Shown one piece after another: positions 19,077 to 27,341 of a stretch of 64,000 bases of DNA. This DNA is from Cellulophaga lytica DSM 7489 (GTDB lineage: Bacteria; Bacteroidota; Bacteroidia; Flavobacteriales; Flavobacteriaceae). Where the stretch lies: assembly GCF_000190595.1 (NCBI RefSeq), contig NC_015167.1, positions 2,283,501 through 2,347,500 on the forward strand, read 5' to 3'. Position 1 is the stretch's first letter, and every line of letters begins with the position of its first letter. Both the position numbers and the translations under genes were made by a program. The notes beneath the pieces are model-generated. The model worked only from the letters and a program-made list of their open reading frames with translations. It searched no databases and was not told where the DNA came from.

Positions 19077-19099
19077 AAAGTAGTAGCAACCGTAAACTA

Positions 19100-19111
19100 T
19101 GATATTTGTCA
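19100..19111. promoter_or_regulatory. Crp/Fnr-type operator of usp
   Basis: TGATATTTGTCA fits TGAYA-N2-TRTCA. The outer TGA/TCA triplets have the same separation as in Crp and Fnr sites. It is located between the crp stop and the usp start, in an activating position. Confidence 0.7.
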
Positions 19112-19137
19112 GTTTTAAAACAGAAGCTTTTATAAAC

Positions 19138-19824
19138 CTATAAGCCGCTTACTACATTTTGTAATTTAACTAAGTCTTTTATACGAACTTGTTTTCCTGA
19201 AGTCTCAATCATACCTTTCTTTTTAAACTCAGATATAATTCTAATGGTAGATTCTGTTGCCGTACCTACAACATTACTCATATCTTCTCTGCTTAAACTT
19301 AATTTTAAAAAACCATTTTCATCTTCACCAAACTCATTTTTTAAATAGATAAAGGCTTCTGCAATACGTTGTTTTACTGTTTTTTGAGACATATTTACAA
19401 TAACATCATCTGCCTCTCTTAAATCATTGGCCATATGGCGCAATACCTCAACAGCAAAATTAGGATTGGTGTTTAAAGTATGTAAAATACTTTCTTTAGG
19501 AATAAAACAAAGATCTACATCTTTAATAGCTACAGCGCTTAAGTTAGCAGATTCTTCTGCAATTACAGAACGTTGCCCTAAAATCTCTCCTTTAGTAGCA
19601 AGTTTTATTATTTGGTCTTTTCCGTTGGAGCTAAGTTTAGATAGTTTAGACACGCCATCTCTAACACAAAATACACCGTCTAGACGCTCTCCTTCTTCAA
19701 AAATTGCATCACCTTTTTTATAAGTTTTAGAAACTTTGGTGTCAGATACTTTTTTTAACTCGTCTTTGCTCATAGCTCGTAACGAATTAAACTGACGAAT
19801 AATACAATTTTCACACCTACTCAT
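19138..19824 (-). CDS. Crp/Fnr family transcriptional regulator
   Basis: An effector domain (about residues 20-130, cyclic-nucleotide-binding fold with YKKGDAIFEEGERLDGVF and GEILGQRSV) is joined by the dimer helix to a C-terminal winged helix. The recognition segment ATESTIRIISEF keeps Glu and Arg four residues apart, the pair that reads TGA in Crp and Fnr. An N-terminal C-x2-C (C4, C7) and two more Cys (VFCVRDG, DLCFIPK) could hold an Fe-S cluster as in FNR. I chose ATG 19824 over the upstream GTG at 19842, because the -7 element (19847-19854) would overlap the transcript start there. It is divergent from ccoI, sharing one operator. Confidence 0.9.
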   Translation of the reverse strand: MSRCENCIIRQFNSLRAMSKDELKKVSDTKVSKTYKKGDAIFEEGERLDGVFCVRDGVSKLSKLSSNGKDQIIKLATKGEILGQRSVIAEESANLSAVAIKDVDLCFIPKESILHTLNTNPNFAVEVLRHMANDLREADDVIVNMSQKTVKQRIAEAFIYLKNEFGEDENGFLKLSLSREDMSNVVGTATESTIRIISEFKKKGMIETSGKQVRIKDLVKLQNVVSGL

Positions 19825-19846
19825 AACATTGTTTTTGCTCACAATA

Positions 19847-19854
19847 CAAATTTA
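19847..19854 (-). promoter_or_regulatory. -7 element of the Crp/Fnr regulator gene
   Basis: TAAATTTG on the minus strand, a perfect -7 match. Its last base is 36.5 bp from the centre of the shared operator 19878-19889, so the gene may be autoregulated. Confidence 0.75.
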
Positions 19855-19877
19855 CGGTTAATGTTAAAATCAAAACC

Positions 19878-19889
19878 TGACATTTGTCA
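19878..19889. promoter_or_regulatory. shared Crp/Fnr-type operator between crp and ccoI
   Basis: TGACATTTGTCA has perfect TGACA/TGTCA arms. Its centre (19883.5) is exactly 36.5 bp from the end of the -7 element on each side (19847 minus strand, 19920 plus strand), so one dimer could activate both divergent genes. Confidence 0.8.
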
Positions 19890-19912
19890 TATTTTAAAAT
19901 AGCACTTTAACA

Positions 19913-19920
19913 GACCTTTG
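19913..19920 (+). promoter_or_regulatory. probable -7 element of ccoI
   Basis: GACCTTTG differs from TAnnTTTG at one base. The spacing to the operator (36.5 bp) mirrors the crp side exactly, which supports it despite the mismatch. A weak core fits an activator-dependent promoter. Confidence 0.6.
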
Positions 19921-19941
19921 TTTTGGTCTAAAATGTTAAAG

Positions 19942-22317
19942 ATGATAAAAGAAAAATGTTTTCATTGTGGAGATGATTGTGACACAATACCTATTGTATT
20001 TAAAGGTAAGCATTTTTGTTGCAATGGATGTAAAACAGTCTTCGAAATTTTTGAGTCTAACGACTTAACTTATTACTATGACTTACAATCTGCTGCTGGT
20101 ACAACACCAAATGAAGTAGCGGATAAGTATAACTTTTTAGATGATCCTATAATTTTAAATAAGCTTATAGAGTTTAATGAAAAAAAACATCAAATAGTAA
20201 ATCTTTACATACCTCATATACATTGTAGTTCTTGTATTTGGGTTTTAGAAAACTTAAATAAATTGCAACAATCCATAAGTTCTTCTCAGGTAGATTTTCC
20301 AAAAAAAATGGTGCGTATTGCCTATAACCCAGAAGATTTAAGTTTAAAGCAGTTGGTTATTTTATTGGCTAAAATTGGGTATGAGCCATACATTTCTTTA
20401 GATGATTATGACAAAGGTAAAAAAAACGTAGACCGTAGTCTTATTTATAAATTAGGGGTTGCAGGTTTTGCTTTTGGTAACGTTATGTTTTTGTCTTTTC
20501 CGGAGTATTTTGAGGTGCAAGAGTTTTGGTTAGATCAATACAAAAATGTATTTAGGTGGTTAATGTTTGCTTTTTCATTGCCTGTAGTTTTTTATTCTGC
20601 ACAAGACTATTTAATATCTGCTTACAAAAGTATTTCTTCTAAAATTTTAAATATAGATGTGCCTATTGCATTAGGTGTTTTGGTGCTTTTTGTACGTAGT
20701 ACATTAGAAATTATTTTTGATTGGGGAACTGGTTTTTTTGATAGTTTAACAGGGTTGATATTTTTTCTGCTGCTAGGTAAATTTTTTCAACAAAAAACAT
20801 ATTCCTTTTTATCTTTTGAGCGCGATTATAAGTCGTACTTTCCAATAGCAGTAACCAGAATTGCAACCGGAGGAAAAGAAGAAACTGTGCAGGTTTATGA
20901 TATTAAGCAAGGAGACCGACTTTTAATTAGAAATGAAGAATTAATACCAGTAGATGGTATTGTATTAAAAGGTAATGCACGTATAGATTATAGTTTTGTT
21001 ACAGGAGAGTCTGAGGCTGTTGTAAAAGAAAGCGGAGATAAAATTTTGGCAGGTGGTAAGCAGTTGCAAGGAGCAATAGAAATGGAAGCTTTAAAAACGG
21101 TATCACAAAGTTACTTAACACAATTATGGGGAAATTCTGTTTTTTCTATAGATAAAACAAGCAAGTTCCAAACCATTACAGATAAAATTAGTCAGCGTTT
21201 TACAATTGCAGTTTTAAGTATTGCTTTTATGGCTACATTTATTTGGATGTTTATTGATAGTAGTAAGGCTATAAATGTTTTTACTGCGGTTTTAATAATT
21301 GCTTGCCCTTGTGCAATAGCATTAGCAGCACCATTTACATTGGGTAATATGTTGCGCATTTTTGGGCGTAAAAAATTCTATTTAAAAAACACACAAACTA
21401 TAGAGCAGTTAGCACAGTTAACTACAGCTATTTTTGATAAAACAGGAACCTTAACAACAGCTCAAAAAAGCACAGCTAGTTATGAGGGTATGGCGTTAAG
21501 CGCAGAAGAAGAATCGTTATTAAAAAATACATTAAGAGCCTCTAACCACCCTTTAAGTAGAACCCTTTATAATTTATTAGCAGCGCAAGATATTTTAACC
21601 TTAGATGATTATGAAGAACATTTAGGAAAAGGAATAATAGGAGTTTTAGAAGATAATAATATAAAAGTAGGGTCTGCAAATTTTGTTGGAAATAACAGTG
21701 TAACCGCACAAGAGAATACAGCTGTATACATTAGTAGTAATGATGCATACAAAGGCAAGTTTGTTTTTAGTAACCAATATAGAGAAGGTGTGTCTAAATT
21801 GTTTGAAGAAATGAAACAAACTTTAGATTTGGGTGTTTTATCTGGTGATAATGAAGGAGAAAAAGAACGTTTGCAAGCTTTGTTACCCAAATTAACTCCA
21901 CTTTACTTTAACCAGAAACCAGAAGATAAATTAGACTTTGTAAAGAGTTTACAAGAGCAAGGAAAAAAAGTGCTTATGGTTGGTGATGGTTTAAATGATG
22001 CTGGTGCTTTGGCACAAAGTAATGTAGGTATTGCTATATCAGAAAATGTAAATGTATTTTCACCTGCCTGTGATGGTATTTTAGATGCATCAAAATTTAA
22101 GCAATTGTACCAGTATATAAACGCATCTAAAAGTGCAATGAAAATTATAAAATTAAGTTTTGGTTTTTCTTTATTGTATAATTTAATTGGATTGTATTTT
22201 GCTACTACAGGACAATTAATGCCTGTTATTGCAGCTATATTAATGCCTTTAAGCTCTATAAGTATTGTTTTGTTTACTACTATTGCAACGAATTTAGTGG
22301 GTAAAAAAATAGAATAA
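19942..22317 (+). CDS. ccoI: copper-translocating P1B-type ATPase for cbb3 oxidase assembly (CcoI/FixI type)
   Basis: Inner-membrane Cu+ pump thought to supply copper to cbb3 oxidase. The N-terminus has a cysteine-rich metal-binding module (C6, C9, C13, C26, C27, C30), then an HMA-like domain with HCSSCIWVLENL near residue 100. The membrane metal site is C455-P456-C457, the phosphorylated aspartate is D499 in DKTGTLT, and the hinge is GDGLNDAGAL. I chose ATG 19942: the in-frame TTG at 19918 lies inside the -7 element, and ATG 19933 is the only close alternative. Its neighbours are the Crp/Fnr regulator and, across a porin gene, the cco operon; it differs from CopA at 32029 in lacking the CPMHP-type modules. 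Confidence 0.9.
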   Translation: MIKEKCFHCGDDCDTIPIVFKGKHFCCNGCKTVFEIFESNDLTYYYDLQSAAGTTPNEVADKYNFLDDPIILNKLIEFNEKKHQIVNLYIPHIHCSSCIWVLENLNKLQQSISSSQVDFPKKMVRIAYNPEDLSLKQLVILLAKIGYEPYISLDDYDKGKKNVDRSLIYKLGVAGFAFGNVMFLSFPEYFEVQEFWLDQYKNVFRWLMFAFSLPVVFYSAQDYLISAYKSISSKILNIDVPIALGVLVLFVRSTLEIIFDWGTGFFDSLTGLIFFLLLGKFFQQKTYSFLSFERDYKSYFPIAVTRIATGGKEETVQVYDIKQGDRLLIRNEELIPVDGIVLKGNARIDYSFVTGESEAVVKESGDKILAGGKQLQGAIEMEALKTVSQSYLTQLWGNSVFSIDKTSKFQTITDKISQRFTIAVLSIAFMATFIWMFIDSSKAINVFTAVLIIACPCAIALAAPFTLGNMLRIFGRKKFYLKNTQTIEQLAQLTTAIFDKTGTLTTAQKSTASYEGMALSAEEESLLKNTLRASNHPLSRTLYNLLAAQDILTLDDYEEHLGKGIIGVLEDNNIKVGSANFVGNNSVTAQENTAVYISSNDAYKGKFVFSNQYREGVSKLFEEMKQTLDLGVLSGDNEGEKERLQALLPKLTPLYFNQKPEDKLDFVKSLQEQGKKVLMVGDGLNDAGALAQSNVGIAISENVNVFSPACDGILDASKFKQLYQYINASKSAMKIIKLSFGFSLLYNLIGLYFATTGQLMPVIAAILMPLSSISIVLFTTIATNLVGKKIE

Positions 22318-22357
22318 AAAAAGAGCAGTTTTACAATTTGTAAAACTGCTCTTTTTA
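22316..22357. terminator. bidirectional terminator between ccoI and the porin gene
   Basis: A 15-16-bp near-perfect inverted repeat (22321-22336 with 22338-22353, tight loop) flanked by A and T runs. It serves both converging genes. Confidence 0.92.
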
Positions 22358-22375
22358 TGTGTAAAACATTAAAGT

Positions 22376-23635
22376 TTAATTGCCATTATAACTAAAAAAA
22401 TGTGGTTTAAAAGTAATCATAGCCCAAGCCCAATTGTTGGTCATAGAGGCGTCTCCTCCTTTAATAATTTCCATAGAATCAGAAGCAAACATTTGTGAGT
22501 ATCCGGCATTAAAAACTATACTTTTAGATGCTTTGTACCCAAGAGTAAGGTCTATTTCTGTACCTAAATAGCTATCTTGCTCTATACCGTTACCATTTAC
22601 TATAGTAGCAGCAGAACTAAAAAAGTGAGGTGCTAAGTTGGCAGAAAACTTATTTTTACTGTAATTAATTTTAGCGTTAATATCAACTAAGCCAACAGAG
22701 TTACTGTGGTTACCAACATAAAAATAATCCATAATACCATTATACCTGTGGTTGGTTCCAAACCAAGGAGTAAAAGAATTTAAATCGCTAGTAGTTTCGT
22801 TCATATCTGTCCCAGACATATACTCGGCTCCAAGCCCTACTAAAAACTCAGAGTTTAAGCTGTAGTTTATGATTGCACTGGCATTTAAAGCAGATAAATC
22901 TGAATTTTCAATTTTACCAGTTTGCAAATAAATTGATGCATTTGCACTCCATCTATTATCATTTAAGGCACTTGTTAAACCAATGGTTTGGTTGTACGCT
23001 ATTTTTTGTTCGTTATTGTCATCAAAAGCAAAACCAGTATTTAAAAATAAAAAGCTTAAACCTATTTTGTTAAACTTAGTGTTGTACCATAAATACTGAA
23101 AGTTTTTGTAGTTATTTAGGGTGTAATCTTCTTCAAAAATAGATTGTGATGTCTCGTTTAGTGCAAAACCAATATCTATTCTGTTAGTTGCATTTGGTTT
23201 AAATTTTATTCTAAGAGCATCGTGGCTTCTACCTTGTTGGTTCCAGTCTGCACGTCCAAAAATACGCTCTGTATCATAAGCAATATGTTGTCTTCCCAGT
23301 TTAAAACTCCATTTTCCTAAAAAAGCTTCTGCCCAAGCTTGTTGTAATGTTATGCCATTTGCATCTGTAGTAGATAATGTAGCAGCATCTCCCCAAACCC
23401 TTACATTTTGTGCAGCAACAAAGGCGTTAAATTCAGTTCCTTTGTAGTCAAAATTTAATCTAGTTCTTTGTGATACAAAAGAAGCAGGGTCAACGGCATC
23501 AGAATTTAAGGTGCTGTAACCGTTTCTAAACTCAAAACGTGGTTTTATTTCTGCATCTAAATTAAACTGTTGTGCATTTACTTGCTGTATTAAAAGTATT
23601 AAACCAGTAAAAAATGCATTCTTCAATAACTTCAT
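22376..23635 (-). CDS. outer-membrane porin of the alginate-export type
   Basis: A 419-residue outer-membrane barrel. The signal peptide MKLLKNAFFTGLILLIQQVNA is followed by QQFNLDAEIKPRFEFRNGY and many amphipathic strands. The segment LQQAWAEAFLGKWSFKLGRQ followed by ERIFGRADWNQQGRSHDALR is the recognisable alginate-export/porin signature. I start at ATG 23635; the ORF extends 10 codons further but that adds charged residues before the signal peptide. The gene sits between ccoI and ccoS, on the opposite strand, with its own -7 element (23663-23670). The substrate is unknown; the location suggests a solute used or released during low-oxygen respiration, which is inference. Confidence 0.8.
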   Translation of the reverse strand: MKLLKNAFFTGLILLIQQVNAQQFNLDAEIKPRFEFRNGYSTLNSDAVDPASFVSQRTRLNFDYKGTEFNAFVAAQNVRVWGDAATLSTTDANGITLQQAWAEAFLGKWSFKLGRQHIAYDTERIFGRADWNQQGRSHDALRIKFKPNATNRIDIGFALNETSQSIFEEDYTLNNYKNFQYLWYNTKFNKIGLSFLFLNTGFAFDDNNEQKIAYNQTIGLTSALNDNRWSANASIYLQTGKIENSDLSALNASAIINYSLNSEFLVGLGAEYMSGTDMNETTSDLNSFTPWFGTNHRYNGIMDYFYVGNHSNSVGLVDINAKINYSKNKFSANLAPHFFSSAATIVNGNGIEQDSYLGTEIDLTLGYKASKSIVFNAGYSQMFASDSMEIIKGGDASMTNNWAWAMITFKPHFFSYNGN

Positions 23636-23662
23636 ATTAGTTCTCTTTTTGTAATGTTTTTT

Positions 23663-23670
23663 CAAATATA
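23663..23670 (-). promoter_or_regulatory. -7 element of the porin gene
   Basis: TATATTTG on the minus strand, a perfect -7 match, 27 bp before the ATG. No good -33 TTG at standard spacing. Confidence 0.6.
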
Positions 23671-23752
23671 CTAGCTTTTATTACATAGGCTAATTACAAT
23701 CACAATCTTAACAGCTTATACCTCATAAATGTTTTTTAAAATTTCTTTAAAG

Positions 23753-23768
23753 TATGATATATATCATA
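23753..23768. promoter_or_regulatory. Crp/Fnr-type operator of the cco operon (perfect 16-bp palindrome)
   Basis: TATGATATATATCATA is a perfect palindrome that contains TGATATATATCA, an exact TGAT-N4-ATCA Fnr-like core. Its centre (23760.5) is 36.5 bp from the last base of the cco -7 element (23797). Confidence 0.8.
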
Positions 23769-23789
23769 TTATAAGAAGTGCATAGCCGG

Positions 23790-23797
23790 TAATTTTG
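23790..23797 (+). promoter_or_regulatory. -7 element of the cco operon
   Basis: TAATTTTG, a perfect -7 match, 20 bp before the ccoS ATG. The palindromic operator takes the place of a -33 element, so the promoter is probably activator-dependent. Confidence 0.75.
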
Positions 23798-23817
23798 TCT
23801 TATAAATTCAGGTAGGT

Positions 23818-24018
23818 ATGAGTGTAATTTATGTGTTGCTGTCTATAAGTATTATAGTGGCGTTGTTTTTCTTTTTAGCATTTATAATATCGGTAAAGAG
23901 TGGTCAATATGATGATTCTTATACACCATCTATACGTATGCTTTTTGAAGACGAATTGGTACAAAAGAGCTCTGAGACTCAAGAAAGTAAAAAAATCGAA
24001 CAAACTAAGATGAATTAA
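23818..24018 (+). CDS. ccoS: cbb3-type cytochrome oxidase assembly protein CcoS
   Basis: A small (66-residue) single-span membrane protein needed for cofactor insertion into cbb3 oxidase in studied bacteria. One membrane helix covers about residues 3-27 (VIYVLLSISIIVALFFFLAF), followed by KSGQYDDSYTPSIRMLFEDE, the characteristic CcoS segment after the helix. It is the first gene of the operon, followed by ccoNO after 3 bp. Length and order are typical of Bacteroidetes. Confidence 0.93.
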   Translation: MSVIYVLLSISIIVALFFFLAFIISVKSGQYDDSYTPSIRMLFEDELVQKSSETQESKKIEQTKMN

Positions 24019-24021
24019 ATT

Positions 24022-26220
24022 ATGGAAGTACAACAGTTTTATTACGACAATAAAATCGTAAAGAAATTTCTCTATGCTACAATATTTTGGGGTATTGTAG
24101 GAATGTCAGTGGGTCTGTTATTAGCCTTTATGTTTCTTTTTCCAAATTTAACCGATGGTATTTCATGGTTAAGTTTTGGTAGGTTAAGACCATTACATAC
24201 AAACGCAGTAATTTTTGCCTTTGTGGGTAACGCTATTTTTGCGGGAGTATATTACTCTACGCAGCGTTTGTTAAAGGCACGTATGTTTAGTGATGGGTTA
24301 AGTAATTTTAACTTTTGGGGTTGGCAAGCCATAATTGTAGCCGCAGCTATTACATTGCCATTGGGTTACAGCACATCTAAAGAGTATGCAGAACTAGAGT
24401 GGCCAATAGATATAGCTATTGCAGTAGTTTGGGTAGCTTTTGGTTGGAACCTTATAGGAACAATGTTGCGTAGAAGACAAAGACATTTGTATGTAGCAAT
24501 TTGGTTTTACTTAGCTACGTTTGTTACTGTAGCTGTACTGCATATATTTAATAGTTTAGAGCTGCCAGTAAGTGCACTAAAAAGTTACTCTGTTTATGCA
24601 GGTGTACAAGATGCATTGGTGCAGTGGTGGTATGGACATAATGCGGTAGCATTTTTCTTAACAACACCATTTTTAGGGTTAATGTATTATTTTGTACCTA
24701 AGGCAGCAAACAGACCTGTGTATTCTTACAGGTTATCTATAGTACACTTTTGGTCTTTAATATTTATTTATATCTGGGCAGGTCCTCACCACTTGTTGTA
24801 TTCTGCTTTACCAGATTGGGCACAAAATTTAGGTGTAGCATTCTCTATTATGTTACTTGCTCCGTCTTGGGGAGGTATGATAAACGGACTTTTGACCTTG
24901 CGTGGTGCTTGGGATAAAGTACGTACAGATCCTACGCTTAAATTTATGGTAGTAGCCATTACAGGTTATGGTATGGCAACTTTTGAAGGTCCTATGTTAT
25001 CATTAAAAAATGTAAATGCAATTGCGCATTTTAGTGACTGGATTATTGCTCACGTACACGTTGGAGCCTTAGCCTGGAACGGGTTTTTAACTTTTGGTAT
25101 GATCTACTGGTTGGTGCCAAAAATGTTTAAAGCAAGGTTACACTCTACTGGTTTAGCAAATGCCCACTTCTGGATTGGTACCTTGGGTATTATTCTTTAC
25201 GCATTGCCAATGTATGTAGCAGGGTTTACACAAGCCTTAATGTGGGAAGATTTTAATCCAGATGGAACTTTAGTTTATGGTAACTTTTTAGAAACCGTAA
25301 AAGAAATTATACCAATGTATTGGATGCGTGCAATAGGTGGTAGTATGTACATATTAGGTGCATTTATTATGCTGTATAATGTGTTTAAAACAGTACGTTC
25401 TGGCCAAAAAGTAGAAGATGAATTGGCAGAAGCTGCACCCCTTACAAGAGTATCTAAAAAAAGAACAAAAGGAGAAACATACCACTCTTGGTTAGAGCGT
25501 AAGCCTGTGCAATTAACCATATTGGCAACAGTAGCTATTTTAATTGGTGGTATAGTGCAAATTATACCTACAATACTAGTAAAATCTAACATACCAACAA
25601 TAACAAGTGTAAAACCGTATACACCTTTAGAGTTAGAGGGTAGAGATTTATATATAAGAGAAGGTTGTGTTGGTTGCCACTCGCAAATGGTACGTCCGTT
25701 TAGAGGAGAGGTAGAGCGTTACGGTGAGTATGCTAAAGCAGGAGAGTTTGTTTATGATCATCCATTTTTATGGGGAAGTAAGCGTACTGGTCCAGATTTA
25801 TTAAGAGTTGGTGGTAAATATTCAGACAATTGGCACTTAAACCATATGTACGATCCGCAAAGTACCTCATCTGGTTCTATAATGCCAGCCTACCAATGGC
25901 TTATACGTAATGAACATGATAGGAGCAATGTAAAAAGCAAAATGGAGGCTATGGTTTCTTTAGGTGTGCCTTATACAAAAGAAGATATTGCTAACGCAGA
26001 AAAATCTATGGAGGAGCAAGCTACTAAAATAGAAAAGAACCTATATACAGACCCAGATTTTGCAAAGAGCTACGAGGCAGATAAAAAGTTTGCTAAAGAT
26101 AACGGAAAGCCTTTTGTAGAAATGAAAGACAGGGAAATTGTATCTCTAATAGCTTATTTACAGCGTTTAGGTACAGATATTAAAATAAAGAATACAGAAG
26201 AAACAACTGCTAAAAAATAA
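24022..26220 (+). CDS. ccoNO: fused cbb3 cytochrome c oxidase subunits I and II (CcoN-CcoO)
   Basis: A high-affinity terminal oxidase catalytic subunit joined in one 732-residue chain to the membrane-anchored monohaem cytochrome. The CcoN part (about 1-470) has a dozen helices and haem/CuB histidines in LHTNAVIFAF, WYGHNAVAFF, GPHHLLY and HVHVGALAWNG. After a linker and a helix near 490-515, the CcoO part has the haem c motif C549-V-G-C-H553 and the Met ligand in GSIMPAYQWL. Proteobacteria encode these as two genes; the fusion is known from Bacteroidetes. The operon is driven by the Crp/Fnr-like operator at 23753. Confidence 0.96.
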   Translation: MEVQQFYYDNKIVKKFLYATIFWGIVGMSVGLLLAFMFLFPNLTDGISWLSFGRLRPLHTNAVIFAFVGNAIFAGVYYSTQRLLKARMFSDGLSNFNFWGWQAIIVAAAITLPLGYSTSKEYAELEWPIDIAIAVVWVAFGWNLIGTMLRRRQRHLYVAIWFYLATFVTVAVLHIFNSLELPVSALKSYSVYAGVQDALVQWWYGHNAVAFFLTTPFLGLMYYFVPKAANRPVYSYRLSIVHFWSLIFIYIWAGPHHLLYSALPDWAQNLGVAFSIMLLAPSWGGMINGLLTLRGAWDKVRTDPTLKFMVVAITGYGMATFEGPMLSLKNVNAIAHFSDWIIAHVHVGALAWNGFLTFGMIYWLVPKMFKARLHSTGLANAHFWIGTLGIILYALPMYVAGFTQALMWEDFNPDGTLVYGNFLETVKEIIPMYWMRAIGGSMYILGAFIMLYNVFKTVRSGQKVEDELAEAAPLTRVSKKRTKGETYHSWLERKPVQLTILATVAILIGGIVQIIPTILVKSNIPTITSVKPYTPLELEGRDLYIREGCVGCHSQMVRPFRGEVERYGEYAKAGEFVYDHPFLWGSKRTGPDLLRVGGKYSDNWHLNHMYDPQSTSSGSIMPAYQWLIRNEHDRSNVKSKMEAMVSLGVPYTKEDIANAEKSMEEQATKIEKNLYTDPDFAKSYEADKKFAKDNGKPFVEMKDREIVSLIAYLQRLGTDIKIKNTEETTAKK

Positions 26221-26224
26221 TATT

Positions 26225-26416
26225 ATGCTAAAGTTTATAAAAGGACATATGGAGAGTATGGAGGGTATAGCAACCTATCCTATGATATCATTACTTATAT
26301 TTTTTGTGTTCTTCACCATACTTTTTTGGTGGGTGTTTACAGCAACAAAAGAACATATTAAGGAGGTAAGTAACATACCTCTAGAAGATGATGATAAAAC
26401 CAACCTAACAAAATAA
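26225..26416 (+). CDS. ccoQ: cbb3 oxidase small subunit CcoQ/FixQ-like
   Basis: A 63-residue single-span membrane protein. A short polar N-terminus precedes one helix (about 18-40, YPMISLLIFFVFFTILFWWV) and an acidic C-terminal tail (PLEDDDKTNLTK). Position between ccoNO and ccoP, 4 bp after the former, and the length fit CcoQ, which stabilises the oxidase in studied systems. Sequence conservation in this family is low, so the call depends mainly on size, topology and position. Confidence 0.85.
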   Translation: MLKFIKGHMESMEGIATYPMISLLIFFVFFTILFWWVFTATKEHIKEVSNIPLEDDDKTNLTK

Positions 26417-26423
26417 TAGTACT

Positions 26424-27311
26424 ATGAAAAATATGACACCTTGGTGGATAAGGATACCTCTAGTTTTCTTTATCGTTTTTGGATTAATGGAATACTTTAT
26501 AGACTCTGGTGACCAACCAGCGTTTATAGCCTATCCAATTGTTTTAGGTTTTTTAGTATTGGTATTACTAATATTAATAGCGTCTGAAGTAATAGTTAGG
26601 TCTATTGAAAATGTAATGTTCCAAACATTGCCAGAAGAGGCAAAACAGAAATATTTAGAAGAAGATACTAAAAAGGTTGAGTGGAAATGGGGGAAAAGAG
26701 TTTATGCTAAACTATTAGGATCTAAACCTATGGAAGAAGAGCATGAAATAATTTTAGATCATAATTATGATGGTATACAAGAGTTAGATAACAATTTACC
26801 GCCATGGTGGGTGTATCTTTTTTATGCAGGTATCATATTTGGAGCAGTGTACTTAGCTAGATTTCATGTTTTTAATGATTATGACCAAGCATTGGAGTAT
26901 GAGCAAGATGTTGCTGCTGCAAAAATAGAAATAGAAGAGTATAAAAAAACCGCTAAAGGTTTAGTAGATGTAAACACAGTTGAAGTTTTAACAGATGCTG
27001 CAGATATAAAAGCTGGTGAAAAAATATACCAAACAAGTTGTGTTGCTTGTCATATTGCAGATGGTGGTGGTGGTATAGGACCTAACCTAACAGATGAATA
27101 TTGGCTTTTAGGTGGTGGTATTAAAAACGTTTTTAACACCATATCTGAAGGTGGTAGAGATGGTAAAGGTATGGTTGCTTGGAAACAAATATTAAAGCCG
27201 TTGGAGCGTGCACAAGTAGCTAGTTATGTATTAACACTACAAGGTACAACACCAGCAAATCCTAAAGAACCGCAAGGAGAAATTTGGAAACCAGAATCAA
27301 CAGAAGAATAA
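26424..27311 (+). CDS. ccoP: cbb3 oxidase cytochrome c subunit CcoP (monohaem)
   Basis: A membrane-bound cytochrome c that feeds electrons to the oxidase. The 295 residues show two N-terminal helices (about 9-27 and 34-56), a cytoplasmic linker, a third helix near 127-145 after LPPWWVYLF, then one periplasmic cytochrome domain. The haem motif is C206-V-A-C-H210, followed by GGGIGPNLTDEYW; Met ligand candidates lie in GKGMVAW. Proteobacterial CcoP carries two haems, so this is the shorter one-haem form. It starts 7 bp after ccoQ. MKNMTPWW or MTPWW are both possible starts; the first ATG is used. Confidence 0.93.
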   Translation: MKNMTPWWIRIPLVFFIVFGLMEYFIDSGDQPAFIAYPIVLGFLVLVLLILIASEVIVRSIENVMFQTLPEEAKQKYLEEDTKKVEWKWGKRVYAKLLGSKPMEEEHEIILDHNYDGIQELDNNLPPWWVYLFYAGIIFGAVYLARFHVFNDYDQALEYEQDVAAAKIEIEEYKKTAKGLVDVNTVEVLTDAADIKAGEKIYQTSCVACHIADGGGGIGPNLTDEYWLLGGGIKNVFNTISEGGRDGKGMVAWKQILKPLERAQVASYVLTLQGTTPANPKEPQGEIWKPESTEE

Positions 27312-27341
27312 CAAAGGAGTATTACTAGTAAAAAAAACAAA

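Noticed and set aside
19918-19920. TTG as the start of ccoI
   Set aside because: It lies inside the predicted -7 element; the cysteine-rich N-terminus fits ATG 19942.
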